A stretch of 64,000 nt of DNA from Paramarasmius palmivorus (GCA_037176845.1 JAYKXP010000061.1:186001-250000), one strand, 5' to 3'. Shown: positions 50,128 through 62,880, counted from the first letter of the stretch. The notes: generated by a model not told the origin, from the letters alone. Program-made: numbers and translations.

Positions 50128-51376
50128 AGGTGCGTTTTGTGCTTCTATCACAGCATGACTCTATCTAACTACGTCTACTTATAGCAATAGACGATGCGTA
50201 TACGAACAAGACGCGTGTATTACTAGACTCATGGAACGTGGAATGCTACACTACTAGTTATCAAAGTACCTCAGCTGCCTACTCTTTGCCATCTTGTCTT
50301 CATGAAGCACCATCAAAACTCAGTCTTCGGCTCTCCTTCAGGCAGAAACAAAATGCGAAATTACGAGTCCAGTCACCTTGGAGACTCTGGATTATTACCC
50401 ATGGAGGAATGCAATGAAACAGGGATGTTGCACTGGTATGGGACCGAGTACCTATACACGAATGTCCTGATTTTGATGGAATTGCTTCCAGCCTTGGGCT
50501 TCACGTCTGTTGTCGGCGCTTCAGTCATAGACGAGAATCTGGATAGGCACCGCATCACCGCGTGGCGCTGATGATCCTCGTTACCAGCTAGCCAACGACT
50601 ACGCCTCATTCGAAATTCAAGCTCACAACACCATGGAAGCGAAGCTTCGAGGACCATATCACGCGATATCAGACCATTTCCAGACACTGCAATTGCGCCT
50701 GCCAAGTTCTTTAGCTGACTTTTGATATCCGGGTCTCGTTGAGTGAGCGATGTCTTTGCTGGCATCGTGCGCTGAGAAAGACCGAATTGCTGTTGAGATC
50801 TCGGAGAAAGGTATCCGACTGCCTACCCAAGTCACGGCGCTATACGGTGAACGTGTAAAACAAAACCAAGCCTACCTAAGCTGGTTGAAGGAGGGCGGTG
50901 AGAATCTCCTGCGTCTTTGTTACTTGTGGATGTCACTGTCCCACGTTCTCAGCTGAAATTCAATTGGTTTTTCAAGCTTCACGAAGATCTTGGGATGAGA
51001 ATCAGTGCGCGTTCCAGGTTCGGGATCCTAGGATGCTCCATGTGTATGTTTTGTGATTTTGTTGTGATAATCATCAAATTGACACAAAGAATGGACGTCT
51101 CTGATGCCAACAGAAATTAGTGCGCCCTTGCGCCGTCGGTCTTCTCGCACATCAAGACAGGGCTATGTATCTCGGGTTTCACACTATGAAACACCTGGAA
51201 CGAAATTTCACAATCCAGCTCTACTGCTTCCATCGAGCGTATAAAAGGGCGCACCAAACGACAATGATTCCTTGCCCGGCGCCGTTCGTTTTCTCCTCTG
51301 CAGCTTTTCTTCTCTTCAACTACAGTCTTCTTCTCCTTCTCACCAACACTTCTTTCGTTTAATTTATCTCTCTATC
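50128..51376. other. Intergenic, 1.25 kb
   Basis: No gene supported. A TATAAAAG at 51240-51247 is the promoter of the next gene. Confidence 0.45.
51240..51247 (+). promoter_or_regulatory. TATA box of the secreted DHIVEL protein gene
   Basis: TATAAAAG, 130 bp upstream of the start codon, followed by a CT-rich stretch typical of highly expressed fungal promoters. Confidence 0.5.
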
Positions 51377-52765
51377 ATGTTCGCCTCTCGCCTCATCTCT
51401 CTCGTTTTGGCTGCAGCCGTGCTGCTTCCACTTGCTTCCGCCGCTCCTTTGTCAGACTCTCACCTCGAGAGGCGTGTTACAAAGAAGAAGTGTGGTGATG
51501 GCAAGGACGGACCATGTATCTGCAATGATGCTCTGAGCATTAGGCTCAAGAACCTCAACTGCCCTGGGACGACGTTCACGTTCATAGACCAAGCTAGCCC
51601 GTCTGATGGGAAGATGAAGCAGGTTGGGGTGAGTACTTTCTTGATGACATACCAGTATCGTCGCTGAAAGAGAGCTCTTCACGAACAGTCGAGCTTTGGC
51701 GTGAAGTCTCAGTGTGGTAAGTGTTGATCTCAGTCTTCCTCGGCACTCGAACTTATAGTACGATAGATCACATCGTTGAACTTCAGTTCATCGCGGACAA
51801 GATCAACGCCAACCCAGCGATATGCACCAAGTTCCAAACTGCTGGAAACACAGACTTCAAGGACTTCTTCGATACCATTAACAAGACACCCAATCTGGTA
51901 ATTATCTAGTGTCTAGCTATCCAGCCTCAGTCTAACATCTGCGTAGGTGAATGTTGAGGATTCAGTCAACTTGGCCAAGGGTGTCATGTTTTCGGGCAAG
52001 AACTTCGGTACCGGAACCACGAAGAAAGCTGCTGTAAGTGGTGGATACTTTCTCGTCTATGTCCATCGTTCTAACGCATTCCTCAGACTGGTTTGGCGAG
52101 CTACCTTGGCTTGATCAAGAATGACGCTCAGACAGTGGCTACCACGATTAACACCAAGATGGACTCCATTATGGGTGCCGGTAATGGATTCACCAACTTT
52201 GCCTCGTCTTACGTCTCCGAACTCAGCTCGATCATCACCAAGTATGATCTGTTCTTCATGTCTGGATAGAAAAGATGCTCACACACCTATGCAGGGCTAC
52301 ATCGCAAGCAAAGAATCTCGCAGACGCGCCTGTCGCTCAACAGGGTGGCGGTATCCAAATCATCGACGAAACACAAGCCACAATCAACCGATGCACACGT
52401 GAACTAGAGGAGGAAGAAGCAGCAAAGCCCTTCTGGCGTAGGGCTTCAGAGTTTGTTGCTAGGCAGGTTACTGGGAAGAAGAAGGCAACCCCGGCACAGG
52501 CTTGCTCTATCGTGAGTGCTTATATCATATCTTGAACGAGCAGCGATATCTGACCGTATCGTAGAAACCCAAGACCGGTACCAAGACCCCTGCTAAGGCT
52601 CCGGCCAAGGCACCTGCCAAAGCACCCGCTAAGCCTGCTGCCAAACCTGCAGCGAAGAAACCTGCAACAAAGGCAGCAGTGAAGAAGACTGCTGTGAAGA
52701 AGACCGCCGTCAAGAAGACTGCTGTTAAGAAGACCGCTGCAAAGAAGAAGCCCAGAAGCCTGTAA
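51377..52765 (+). CDS. Secreted protein with DHIVEL motif and histone-H1-like basic tail
   Basis: Six or more exons splice in frame. Signal peptide MFASRLISLVLAAAVLLPLASAAP, then KKCGDGKDGPCICNDALSIRLKNLNCPG, and after introns SSFGVKSQCDHIVELQFIADKINANPAIC. The CDHIVELQ ... N segment resembles the HNH nuclease core (DHIVPL ... N), but without the usual first Cys pair. A helical middle follows (KMDSIMGAGNGFTNFASSYVSELSSIITKATSQAKNLADAP). The C-terminus is repeated KAPAK and KKTAV units (KTPAKAPAKAPAK ... KKTAVKKTAV ... AAKKKPRSL), as in histone H1. Such a polycationic tail on an exported protein could bind nucleic acid or anionic walls. No family name is supported. Confidence 0.7.
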
Positions 52766-54017
52766 ATTACTAGGCCTTCATGATCTATGTTACCTTGTCG
52801 TAGTACGATACTTTAGATCTCCTAATTCGAGAACCATGCGCCTCAACGTCGGTGTGTGCAGTCCCAAATAAGCGCCTATATTACTGGGTCCGCTCTGCTA
52901 CCACGATCCCTCTCCCAAGCGATTCTCTCCTCTGCGTTATCGGGCCCTTTACAAACTCAATAACAATGACACAAGCAGCGCCTTGGTTTTAATATGCAAT
53001 CTCAAGTACTTTCTCGAAGAAGAGGATGCCTGGCTCGAATGCCCTGGTACGTTGACCATGGACGACACTTTGAGATAGACCGAGTGATTTACACCGAATA
53101 TCCATCGATATCTAGGTCCTATTAGCTTCAAAATCAAGAGACACAGACTCAGGACACGAGGCTGGGGGCTCTATCAAGAGACATTGTGTGTACACCCTAC
53201 CCTTTAGCCTTGGCTTCTCAGCACTTCTCCAGGCAAATCGACATATCCTTGTCAGTGAAGAGAATCAAGAGCCGACTAGGACTTCCAAATCTGGTTCATT
53301 CGACTCATTGAATATGCTGTGGATGATTCTACATTGTGCGTTGAAAAGGGTTGTGAGGTGCGCATGTCAGTTCATTGTCGCAAGGTACAATGCTCAAGTT
53401 TTGAAGCCAGCTCCTTGTTGCTTATGCATAATCAAACGGCGTAAATGCTCCATTTCACCACCGCGAGGCAGGGTCCAGCCGGTCGAATGAAAGATAGGAA
53501 GAAAACGGCACTTTGACGATGTTTACCCGGCACTTTCGTCGCTTTCATCGTTCCAACGCCTTGCCCACTTCACGTTTTTGTGTATCGTCTTGTGCAGCAA
53601 CACGAGGAGATGTGATTCATGTGATGGAGCAAAATATCCCATGAGCTGGTCGGTTGTGATTATATCGAGGGTGTACTCTGTCTATTATCACACGACGCCT
53701 CTATCGGTCTTTGCAACAGGTTGATCCATATGTCATATCCACCTCGGCCCTGCTGTTGATCTCACTCTTCAAAGAATATTCAAGGAACATGCTTTGCATT
53801 GAATGATATTTCTTTCATGCATTTGGACCTTCAAACACGACCTCCTTTCGTTCGGACACCAAATCTTCACCAGGTACTCAGTCCGTTCTTTGACATTGTC
53901 CATATCCATGCCCGGTATAAAACGAAGGGGAAATAAAGGTATGTCCCTATCCTCAGCTTCAGTGTCAGTCGCTCAACTGTCCTCTGCTCTTCTATTCCAA
54001 CTCAAACCCATATCGAC
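52766..54017. other. Intergenic, 1.25 kb
   Basis: No gene supported; several ORFs but none with a recognisable motif. A short upstream exon for the next gene (MPGIKRRGNKG at 53,910) is possible. Confidence 0.4.
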
Positions 54018-54767
54018 ATGGCCTATCGCAACCCCTTGCACACCAGCGTTGGCGCACACCAAAAGTCCAACTTTTCTTCTCTTGGTTCCGCCGTAACCAA
54101 CCCTTCTCAGTCTCGCCGTGTGCCCCAATCCCGCTACACCCCTTCGGGAAAGAAAGCGCAGGTTGGCGGTTCTCACCCCCTACAACAGCCCGTCGCCTTT
54201 GAATACATCGGGTACCCCAACCACGGCATGCCGCTCAGAGAGATCTGTGTCCGAGGGCCATACGCTATGGCACAGATGATGCAAGGCGCAAACGATCAAG
54301 TTTTTGCACACACTCAGCTACGCAAGATTAGTTTGCATATCAGGGTAAGTGGTCTTTGATCGTCATCAAGAATACCTATTGACGGGCTCTTTTCTAGTGG
54401 CCGGGTTATGAACGCGTCGAGTGGATTCGCAGTATCGATGTTATTGCTTCCAGCGGACCTATCACCCGAGCACAATTGGCACATGCTATCGCACAAAGCT
54501 TCACGCAGTATATCGAGGTAAGCTTCCTGGTTACATTCTTCGTTCATATGTTGACTCTTCTCTTCTCAGAAGGTTCAATACGAGGCAACCACTTCGAATG
54601 AATGGAGGCTCGGTCCTGCCAATATCCTTTTGGAGCACATCGTTCTTGAACTCTTTACAAAATGTCTCCGAAGATGCTTGGCAAGCAGACGTCAGCGTCG
54701 CCTTCCGTTGAAGAGCAGTTCCCATTCGTTTTGGTTTCCGGTCATACACACGGACTTTTCATCTTAG
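54018..54767 (+). CDS. Uncharacterised Agaricomycete protein, IRWPGY type
   Basis: Three exons give about 200 aa: MAYRNPLHTSVGAHQKSNFSSLG, a Ser/Pro/Arg-rich stretch, then FEYIGYPNHGMPLREICVRGPYAMAQMMQGANDQVF, LRKISLHIRWPGYERVEWIRSIDVIASSGPITRAQLAHAIAQSFTQYIE and KVQYEATTSNEWRLGPANILLEHIVLELF. The WPGY ... TRAQLAHAIAQSF pattern suggests a compact helical domain. No function known to me. The last exon ends in one of two frames after LFT; I chose the frame that continues from the splice and stops at 54767. Confidence 0.6.
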
Positions 54768-55748
54768 ATCTAACTTGGTGAATGGTACTCTGTTCATAAT
54801 GTGTATCATTAGCTACTTCACGAACACCTGTATCATACGTTGAAAGTACAGTAGTACTAGTAATGCCTAGTGCTTCGGGTTTTGGATGGTTTGGGACCTC
54901 CACGTTTTACGCACGCCAAGTCGGAAGAAACGTTGATGACAGCGCCAAACAATACCGTATCCCTACGTTGAACCCCCATCACCTGAAGCGTCGAAGTGGA
55001 ATCAACTCATTGCATAGATGAGCTTCAAGTCCCACAATGCAGCACTCGGTAGGTGAGTGCATCTTGGCTAGCTGTACACTGCCTGCTGATCTTCCCTCAG
55101 CTTTATAGCTTTGTAGTTCTGGTTTAAGGTGTCAGCAAGCCTCCGCAATTGACGACCCTTGTTCAAGCCGTTCAGTTCTCATTGGCGGTTAGCGTCCGAT
55201 GTCGCTCACCTAGTATACCATAAATGACGTTCAGGGTAGAGCCTGTTGTGTCAGGTGGTCGAGGCATTAATGGTTGCTCGAGATATCTATCTCCCAGGAA
55301 CGCAGAGGATATCAGAGAAAGAAGCAGGCTCGATTAGGCTCGATTCCTTTGATGAATTGCAGGTGAGCATCATCTCATGATAACCGTATCGAAACCGTAT
55401 GCATTTCAAACGCTTCTTGTTAGAATGCCGACAAGTTATATCCTGAGCGTGTGCGCTCACCGTAACCTACCGTAACCCGACCGTAACCTCCAAACAACGG
55501 TGGTCTCACTAGCTGTCGAATACCCGCTCTATCAACCCATCATACACACACTCCAAAGCAGCTGATCTCTTCAAACCCGATATTACCATTGGTCTTCGGC
55601 CATCTATTCTTATCCTCAAAGCGTTATCTGGACACTCTCCCGGACCGCTTTACCACAGTTGGTTTAGGCTTGGCATCTTCGCGCCGTTGGAAGCGGTTGG
55701 TGATAATAAAAGAGTTTCGGTTCGCTACATGGTGTCTCTCAGGCCATC
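54768..55748. other. Intergenic, sugar-transporter promoter side
   Basis: About 1 kb without a gene. It contains a triple CCGTAACC array at 55460-55488. Confidence 0.5.
55460..55488. promoter_or_regulatory. Triple CCGTAACC array upstream of the sugar transporter
   Basis: CCGTAACC occurs at 55460-55467, 55470-55477 and 55481-55488, at 10- and 11-bp steps, i.e. about one DNA turn apart. It lies 260 bp upstream of the start codon. Same-face spacing suggests a cooperative transcription-factor site. Confidence 0.4.
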
Positions 55749-58287
55749 ATGTCCTACGACGATCGAGCTTCCATTTCCAAAGCTTCCTCTGAGTTTGGTC
55801 CGGAAAAGCTCAGAGGGCCTGTCTCAGCACCCCCTCAGTTGGCCAAAATCGAGGAGGTCTATAACACCGAATATGAGAAGGCATTGGCAGCCACGAAACT
55901 AGATCCGTTGAGCAAGCGAAGCTTTCAGGTGTGTGATATATCTTTGTTGGGGACGTTTTCTGAGGGGTTTCACTAGCTTTACTTCATCGTTGTTGTAGGA
56001 TTCCTCAACGCGGTGTCATCCGGGTTCGATGGAAGTCTTATGGGTGGGATCAATGCTATGGACCAATATCTGTCCTACGTGAGTTGAAAATAATTGAATC
56101 TTGCTCCTCACAAGCTGACTGCGATGTAGTTCAACGAAGAGAGTGTAGGCAAGTCGACAGGGATCGTCTTCATGATATAGTATGACTCCGACCTCTCTTT
56201 CTCAAGACGGAATATTGAACCCTCGTGCTCAGCGTCGTCGGCAATTGTGTCGGATCCCTGTTTGCAGGTCCTGTGACCGATACCGTGCGTATTTCTATTA
56301 CCATGCTTTCTGGCCATCACTGAAACGCGGGATGCCGAAATAGTTTGGGCGGCGAGGTGGAATGTTCACCGTACGTTTAGACCATATGTATCTCAATCAC
56401 TCCACTCATTCAATGGGTAGGGAGGTGCCTTCATTCTTGTTGGATCAGCCATCATTACCGCGGCTCAAAGCAAGGGAATGTTTTTGGGTGGTCGTGTGCG
56501 TTCACTTTTTGGAAAGTATCGCTCATTACTTTGAACTAATACTCGACAGTTCCTGCTCGGTTTTGGAATTGCACTGTCAACAACGGCTGCACCAGTGTGA
56601 AAAGTGTCCTTTTCTTGGTCTCGAACTGTCTATCGTTAATGCTGAGATTAACAGATGGGTGACGGAACTTGCGCCACCACAATGGAGAGGAAGGCTCGGC
56701 GCATTGTACAATTCGTATGTTTCAGTTACCATGTCGATTTCACCTGCTCACGAAAACCCTATAGGTGCTTCTTCATTGGTTCAATACCAGCGACTGGCGC
56801 AATGGTCGGCACTGAAAAGATGAACTCGACTTGGGCTTGGAGACTGCCATTGATCTTACAAGTCGTACCTCCAATTATTGTCATGTCTTGTGTCTACTTC
56901 TGTCCAGAATCGCCACGATGGCTCGTTCAGAAAGGCAAGATTGACAAGGCAGAAGCAATCCTCATCAAGTATCACGGCACAAATGGGGAGACCAATGCCA
57001 TCGTTGAGTTGGAGTTAAAAGAATTCAAAGAGAGTATCGAAGCGAAGAAGTTTGAGCCAGTAAGCAATGCGATTTTGGCTGTCTCGTGTTTATGGCTTAA
57101 CTGGACACTGTGCAGTTTTGGGATTATTCACTGTTGTTCTCTAGTGCTAACCGGCGTGAGTGAGATCCTTTACGAGGCAACGATTTTCTTATCATTCTGT
57201 CTTGCCTAAGGTTGGCGAATGTTGGCTTTGTCCCTTATGTGTGTGAGTACCGATGTACAAATCGATTGCTATGGTCGAGAGTCTGATCAATCCAACACAG
57301 ATCAACGGTCAGCTGGCAGGGAATGGGCTCATCACATATTTCCTGCCTGTCATGATGGAAAATGCTGGCGTTCAGTCGAAGCACACGCAACTCGTCTAGT
57401 ACGACTCCGCTGTCCACTATTCCATATGGTGTCGACTCATCTCATCTATAGCAACTTTGCTAACTCGATCTTGTCCGCATTCGGTGCTTTCCTGGGAGCG
57501 TCGATCACGGACAAGATTGGCCGTAGGAAGAGGCTGTACATTGGCGCATTTGTACTAGCATGCCTACTATCAATCGTTGCTGCATTGAGTGCCAATTGTG
57601 CGTACTTTGTTTCGTATTTGTACTCGCTAACTGAGATTCTCTGAAGACGGAAGCAAAGGCAACACGAACAAGAACGGTGCTAATGCATCTATCACGTTCA
57701 TATTCTTGTTCGGCATCGTGTATTCTTTCACCTACACACCTTTGCAGGCACTTTACTGCGCAGAGTGCGTTTTGAGCTCGTCTACATGGGTTTGCTTGCT
57801 AAACTCATCAAACTTTGTTATAGGGTCATGAGTCAGGATATGCGAGCGAAGGGGATGGCTAGTGAGTGCAGGACTCTGTATTATGTTTATCCCTCTAACG
57901 AGCCAATTAGTCCACATCTTGATCTCGAACTGTGCTGGTTTCATCAACACGTTTGCTAACAGTATTGGCCTTCAGCGGCTAGGCTGGAAGTATTACTTTG
58001 TGTACGTCTCCACTCTATTCACGGTTCATACTCTGATTCACGATCAGTTTCGTTGCATGGAACCTTTGCGCGTCGGTACTATGGTTCTTGTTCTGTGTTG
58101 AGACTGTAAGTGGTGGTCCTGTTTGAGAATGAAATAAGTTGACCTCGTTTCGCAGCGCGGACGTACTCTTGAAGAACTCGAGGAAGTCTTCAATCAACCA
58201 TGGCCGGCGAGGGCTAGTGCCAAGAAGGTGAAGGTTGCTGTAAAAGGCGAAGGCGAGGTGGAAGTGTTGGATAGCAACTCCAAGTGA
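55749..58287 (+). CDS. MFS sugar transporter, lactose/hexose permease type
   Basis: Twelve-span sugar porter. MSYDDRASISKASSEFGPEKLRGPVS is cytoplasmic; VVVGFLNAVSSGFDGSLMGGINAM is span 1 with the sugar-porter GFD. Next come GPVTDTFGRRGGM (loop 2-3 motif), GGRFLLGFGIALSTTAAPVYVVELAPPQWRGRL (PESPRW follows as CPESPRWL), KRRWRMLALSLMC, INGQLAGNGLITYFLPVMMENAG, TDKIGRRKRLYIGA, and near the end AWNLCASVLWFLFCVETRGRTLEELEEVF (PETKG-like). The splice at about 57,399-57,452 removes an apparent TAG and gives TQLVYNFANSIL in frame. More than ten short introns. Fungal relatives with QLxGNGLITYFLP carry lactose or similar disaccharides; the substrate here is unknown. Confidence 0.9.
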
Positions 58288-58720
58288 TTGTTTTTACGAG
58301 TGCGATGCTCAAGCATACCGTTTTTCTTCCAATCTTAGTATCACGTATGATATATAGTTACGGGAATTTTACGATAGTGTTCATGAGGAGGATCTCTAGT
58401 GTTTATATTTCACCAGACTATTTGGTCGCAAGAGGTGTCGAAGGGGTGTCGTGCTCCTCTGGCATCACTTTTCCCTGACCACCATGTCAACCTCGCATGT
58501 TCACGGATTTGCGTCTCAACAACTCGACCCCACGACGCCTTTGGCTTCAAGCGTTCTAGGGGATGGATGTAGCGATAGGTCATTGAGTGTCCTGGCGCGC
58601 AATTCATTCAACCGCCGCGATATATGATGGGAAGGGTTATAAACTTACAACGGGCCTTTTTCGAACTCTTCAAAACGACGGTGCGCAGTCCTCAGGCTTT
58701 TCTTTTTCTGATTCAGATTT
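58288..58720. other. Intergenic between convergent genes
   Basis: No feature seen beyond the expected 3' UTRs of the transporter and NAT genes. Confidence 0.5.
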
Positions 58721-59947
58721 CTAAGGTATCGTTTTCTCTAGGTTACGCAGCGCTGCCTTCCTCGTCTTGATATTGTCGATCCAGGCCTCGTTCACTGTTT
58801 CCCCAATGTACTCTCGCAAAACCTCCACGCGTTCCTCCTCTGTCGTACACACCTTGACGATCTCCGAATGCGCACCCATCGTACGCTTCAGTGTCCCTCC
58901 AGCCAGGATCATGGCACCAATAGATCGATGTTCTATAGCGGAGTCGTCGAGCCAAAAGTTCTTCACGGCAATGAGACTGTAGGCGTGCATTGTGCCGTCA
59001 TCAAAGGTGGAAACATAATGGCTCGAGCAATCTGTCAACAGATTGAGAACGAGCTAGGAGATTGCAAGTTGGGCGAAGACACACCAATGTCAACTTGATA
59101 TTTCTCTACCTCATCGAAGACATACACCAACTCCCATACATTCCGCTTGCCTTCCTTTTCATGAAGACACTCGAGTTGCCAGACTTGCTCTGCCGGGTTT
59201 TCTGACATGTGTACTTGGTAGGCCTTCACTGGTGCATTTCACTACTAAACTTTGTCGCTCACCAGAACTCGAACCAGGCATAACACCTCTTGTCAATCGG
59301 TGCTTCTCTGTTGGTGTAGCTCCCTCGACTACCTCTCCCTCTCGGAGCAATATCGGTCGTACAGGTCCACTTCCACCGTATCCGACATCTACCATATACG
59401 TTGTGTTGCTTTCCGGAAGAGGTTGGACAAGCAGCATGATATGGGTTGTTGGTGTAAAAGCAGGCGGGACATTGTGTTTACCTCGATTGAGGTTGGATCG
59501 GCCTTGAACTGGGTAAACTCTATCAGAAGTGAGTCAGTATCGACTTGGAGATTAATAACCCTGCTGACCTGTAACCCAGTCCCCTCAACATGTGTAGAAG
59601 CAAACCCGTTTTACCGAAGCAGTACGAACCGTTTTGATTTGTGACAAGGCGATTGAAGAGGCCTTGTGGGTCGACAACAACTTTACGGTCTGGCGAGCTT
59701 CGTTGATCAAGGTGAGCAGATTATCAGTCTGGCAGTGAAAGGGCACATACTAATGCATTTCGGTGTTTGCGAAAGGGATTCGGATTAGATGTAGCCGCAT
59801 CAACCATATGAGGTTCTTCAAGTCAGGCTGAAAGTTCGCGACCTCGACTTCTGGGTATCCGATATAGGAGAGATATTCGAGCACTTGCGATTGGGAATAT
59901 GGAGAGGGCATTCGTTTAATGTATCGACCATCCGATAGGGTGCCCAT
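58721..59947 (-). CDS. Arylamine N-acetyltransferase (NAT)
   Basis: Acetyl-CoA-dependent N-acetyltransferase that detoxifies aromatic amines. From 59947: MGTLSDGRYIKRMPSPYSQSQVLEYLSYIGYPEVEVANFQPDLKNLIWLMRLHLIRIPFANTEMH, then, after an intron, YSPDRKVVVDPQGLFNRLVTNQNGSYCFGKTG, which has the catalytic Cys in GSYCF. The His (HMLLLVQPLPESNTTYMVDVGYGG) and Asp (VDVGYGG) of the Cys-His-Asp triad are present. The C-terminus ends NLEKTIP. About five exons. The call is firm because the triad segments are in the normal order. Substrate is unknown. Confidence 0.9.
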
Positions 59948-60273
59948 GGTGGCTTGTGGTCAAGATCACAGGCGGGGGAAGAGAGTGGGAATAGCTGGAG
60001 AATTCTACGAGTCATTTGATACAATAAATGATAAGGTCGCCTTTTCAGCATCGACCGGATAAATTTCAGAAGGGTCGCAAGGTCTCGATCAAATGTACCC
60101 TGCAGGGTCCCAGAGGTATGTTGAATTGCCTCGAGAGATTGTATCGCTGCCAGTGGTACCTTAAGAGTAACAGGTCAGTTCCTGTATCTCAGAACGCATC
60201 GACCGATTTGGGAAGTCTCCTTCCATATCAAGAGTAGAACCAACCTGTATACCTGAAAACCTCCCTCTTTCAC
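59948..60273. other. Intergenic, NAT promoter side
   Basis: 326 bp with no ORF worth reporting. Confidence 0.5.
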
Positions 60274-60367
60274 GGCCTGATGGTCTAGTAGTATGATTCC
60301 TTGTTAGGGTTATTGCAGATAATGTGATCTATCGAGGAGGTCCCGGGTTCAATTCCCGGTCAGGCCC
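60274..60367 (+). tRNA. tRNA-Pro(AGG), 22-nt intron
   Basis: Same mature sequence as the copy at 44530; intron 60310-60331. A TTTTT run lies about 15 bp downstream. Confidence 0.92.
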
Positions 60368-60623
60368 AGCAGACTTGGTGATAGTTTTTCTTACTTATTT
60401 CACTTTTTATGCAACTCGACGCGTTTCGGTCTGCATGGTCAGCTGTCTTGCAACTGGAGAGTCGCATATAGTATATCATATCATATATATATGTAGATGG
60501 ATCCTTTCGATATACAAGGCCTTCCCTGGCTCACTGCGAATCATACTTCCTTTGATACTTCCACTAAGCCTGTGTCTGCATGTAAAAGTAAAAATATGAG
60601 CAAGCTCACAGCTGCATGTGCAT

Positions 60624-60707
60624 GGGCCTGACCGGGAATTGAACCCGGGACCTCCTCGATGGATTTCCCAACCCTAACAAGGAATCATACTACTAGACCA
60701 TCAGGCC
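60624..60707 (-). tRNA. tRNA-Pro(AGG), 12-nt intron
   Basis: Same mature sequence as the other Pro(AGG) genes; intron 60660-60671. It faces the plus-strand copy at 60274. Confidence 0.92.
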
Positions 60708-60824
60708 GACGGAGGGACAGAGCCGGATAATCTCTACTCCCTAATCTGGAAGGTGCATTACCGTAAAAGGATATTCCTCTCCAGCTCTCTGCCGAGCATA
60801 AAAGTGAACCCGTATACTGGAAAT

Positions 60825-60910
60825 GACCACCGCAGGGGTCGAACCTGCAATCTCCTGATTAGACTCTACGAAGGTCGTAGTCAGACGCGATGCCATTTCG
60901 CCAGGCGGCC
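60825..60910 (-). tRNA. tRNA-Arg(ACG), 15-nt intron
   Basis: Same mature sequence as the copy at 44308; intron 60860-60874. Anticodon stem TCTGA/TCAGG, loop CTACGA...A. Confidence 0.9.
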
Positions 60911-61751
60911 ATGCGTATTGCTGTTCATATACCAATCATGGGTTATCTTTTCAAGCTTTTAACTTGACACGCGACTTCAGCATAAGAGGGGTTATCGATT
61001 ATCGTTGACCGTTAAACCTGTAGACCGGGTTGTGTGAGGGTCCCGATTTTGTTTGCAGTCCCGTACGGCTTTGCGGAGAGAAATACTATAAATAGGGACA
61101 AACAATGGACCCACAGTTGTACTTAACGCCCACAAGCTGCTCTCAACCACCATGCATATGCAACCTCGCGACTTAGCCATCGAAATCGAGGCCCAAGGAC
61201 AATCACACTATGGAATATTCTGTAGGCCTTCAATATCGTGGTGAGTGGCCGACCAGTATTGCATTGAAGATTTCTGATGACTTGGGATAAAGACACACTA
61301 AAAGCAAGGCTAAATCGTTCCTCCAGTGGTAGATGGTATGAGGTCTAGGGTCGAGCTTCGCAGGGGTGACATCGGGCGAGAAGAATTGAGAGTCTTTCAT
61401 CGAGGTCGCAACCCAAACATGAACAGCTTCGTTACACCTGGCAGGAATATCAGAACGTTCCGAGTTCATCAATTGTCTCCGCGATTGAAGACGCTGACAA
61501 AGATTCTTGAAGCTCCGGCCCTGAAACGTCTACAGTATGCCCGTGGAGGAGTAGCCGGTCATTGATTTATTATCTTCAACACTCGCCGATGTACCGGGGG
61601 TTTCGCAGAATCTCTCAGCCTACTCCAGCTCTTTCGTTCTCCACTGCGTTGGATTTCTGGGACTCACCCGAATAGACATTCACGCAGCTGAAAAAGAGCT
61701 CAGCAGCGGGTACAACGTGTGAAGAAGGTATTTTATCCTCGGAGTAATCAA

Positions 61752-62880
61752 ACAGTGAGTTCTCGACGTTTTGGGGTCATCTTGTCCACTAATATACCCA
61801 ATTTAGGGTCTCCCGCGTGCAAGAAACACAACTTCAACCCTAAGCATCTACCAAACGCCAGTTGACGGGGGCATTTATACCATTTTGGAGTCCGCATAAT
61901 CCCTCTTGTCTTCAGTGTGCCTTTTTTGCGAGTACTCTGGAGCCAGTCATGAGTTCCACTTCTGACTGGCATTTAATGGACATGAACTGGCAGAGGGGAT
62001 ATCACGCTTCAGCGCTTTATATTCAGGCACTCACAGACGAGGGTCATTGAACCTTCTTTCTCGCATCAGGGTTTCAGTGAGGGTTTCAATTTTACTCTGC
62101 TTCGGTGTTTCTGACTCAACCTTGCAGGCTAGGTTTCCCGACATTCTGGAGCGTACTATATCGCATTCTCATCGAAAGCTCTTGCTTTGAAGATGCAAAG
62201 TGTACAACCCACAGAAGTCCACGAAGACGGAAAAATCGTTTTATGCGGACAATGCAATTCCTCGATTTCAATCGTGAAGTGCTCCAGATTTGGGTGCTTA
62301 TTCTCTTGACCAGAGACCACCATCATAAACTGACCGAGGAACGCCTTCGTTCATTCACGGTCGAAGCGGGCATGAATATGCAAGGACACGCAAGATGGAT
62401 TCACTCAAGATCAGCGCGAGGGCTTGAGGTGCGTTCGCGAGATGTTTCTTCGTTGCCGTTCCAACCTCAAAGTCCGCTTTTGACACAGTAGATGATTCGA
62501 GGGTTCGATCTTGTGCTGTGGGTTTCGGGTTACTGGTACGTACCACCGTGTCTTTTAGTTTTGTAAAGAATCAATTGGTTGATACAGGTTTTCGCATAGC
62601 TCCTTCAGTTACTTCCGCAACTCACATCCTCGATGCCGGGGATGCTTGGAGATACAAATTCCCAACGTACTGGGTTCGCCGTATACTTGTCCCGGAACCC
62701 TACGCGTTGTTTTTTCGTGACTCATTCCAAGGATTTCACGCGACACTCAGGCTGACAAGTATTCAATAGTCAGTCCTCGACACTTCTAGGGTCTTTTTAT
62801 CCACTGATACTATACCCAATTCAGGGCAAGAGATGCAACTTTAAAACGTCACTCGACGGGGTTTCTATGCCTTGCTCGGT
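61752..62880. repeat. Decayed direct duplication about 1.02 kb apart
   Basis: CTCGAC...GGGTC...CCACT...TATACCCAATT.AGGG at 61,752-61,807 recurs in altered form at 62,775-62,826, with a GACGGGG-rich continuation in both. The two copies differ at many positions; it is an old duplication. Confidence 0.5.

Noticed and set aside
50302..50765. Opposing ORFs of 89 and 130 aa
   Set aside because: No motif, no splice partners, and low coding character; probably chance ORFs.
57399..57452. In-frame TAG in the sugar transporter
   Set aside because: A GTACGA..TAG intron removes it and restores TQLVYNFANSIL, the expected family sequence.
61152..61250. Possible gene behind TATAAATA at 61085
   Set aside because: Only 26 codons, then a stop, and no convincing second exon; kept only as a remark on the gene-poor stretch.
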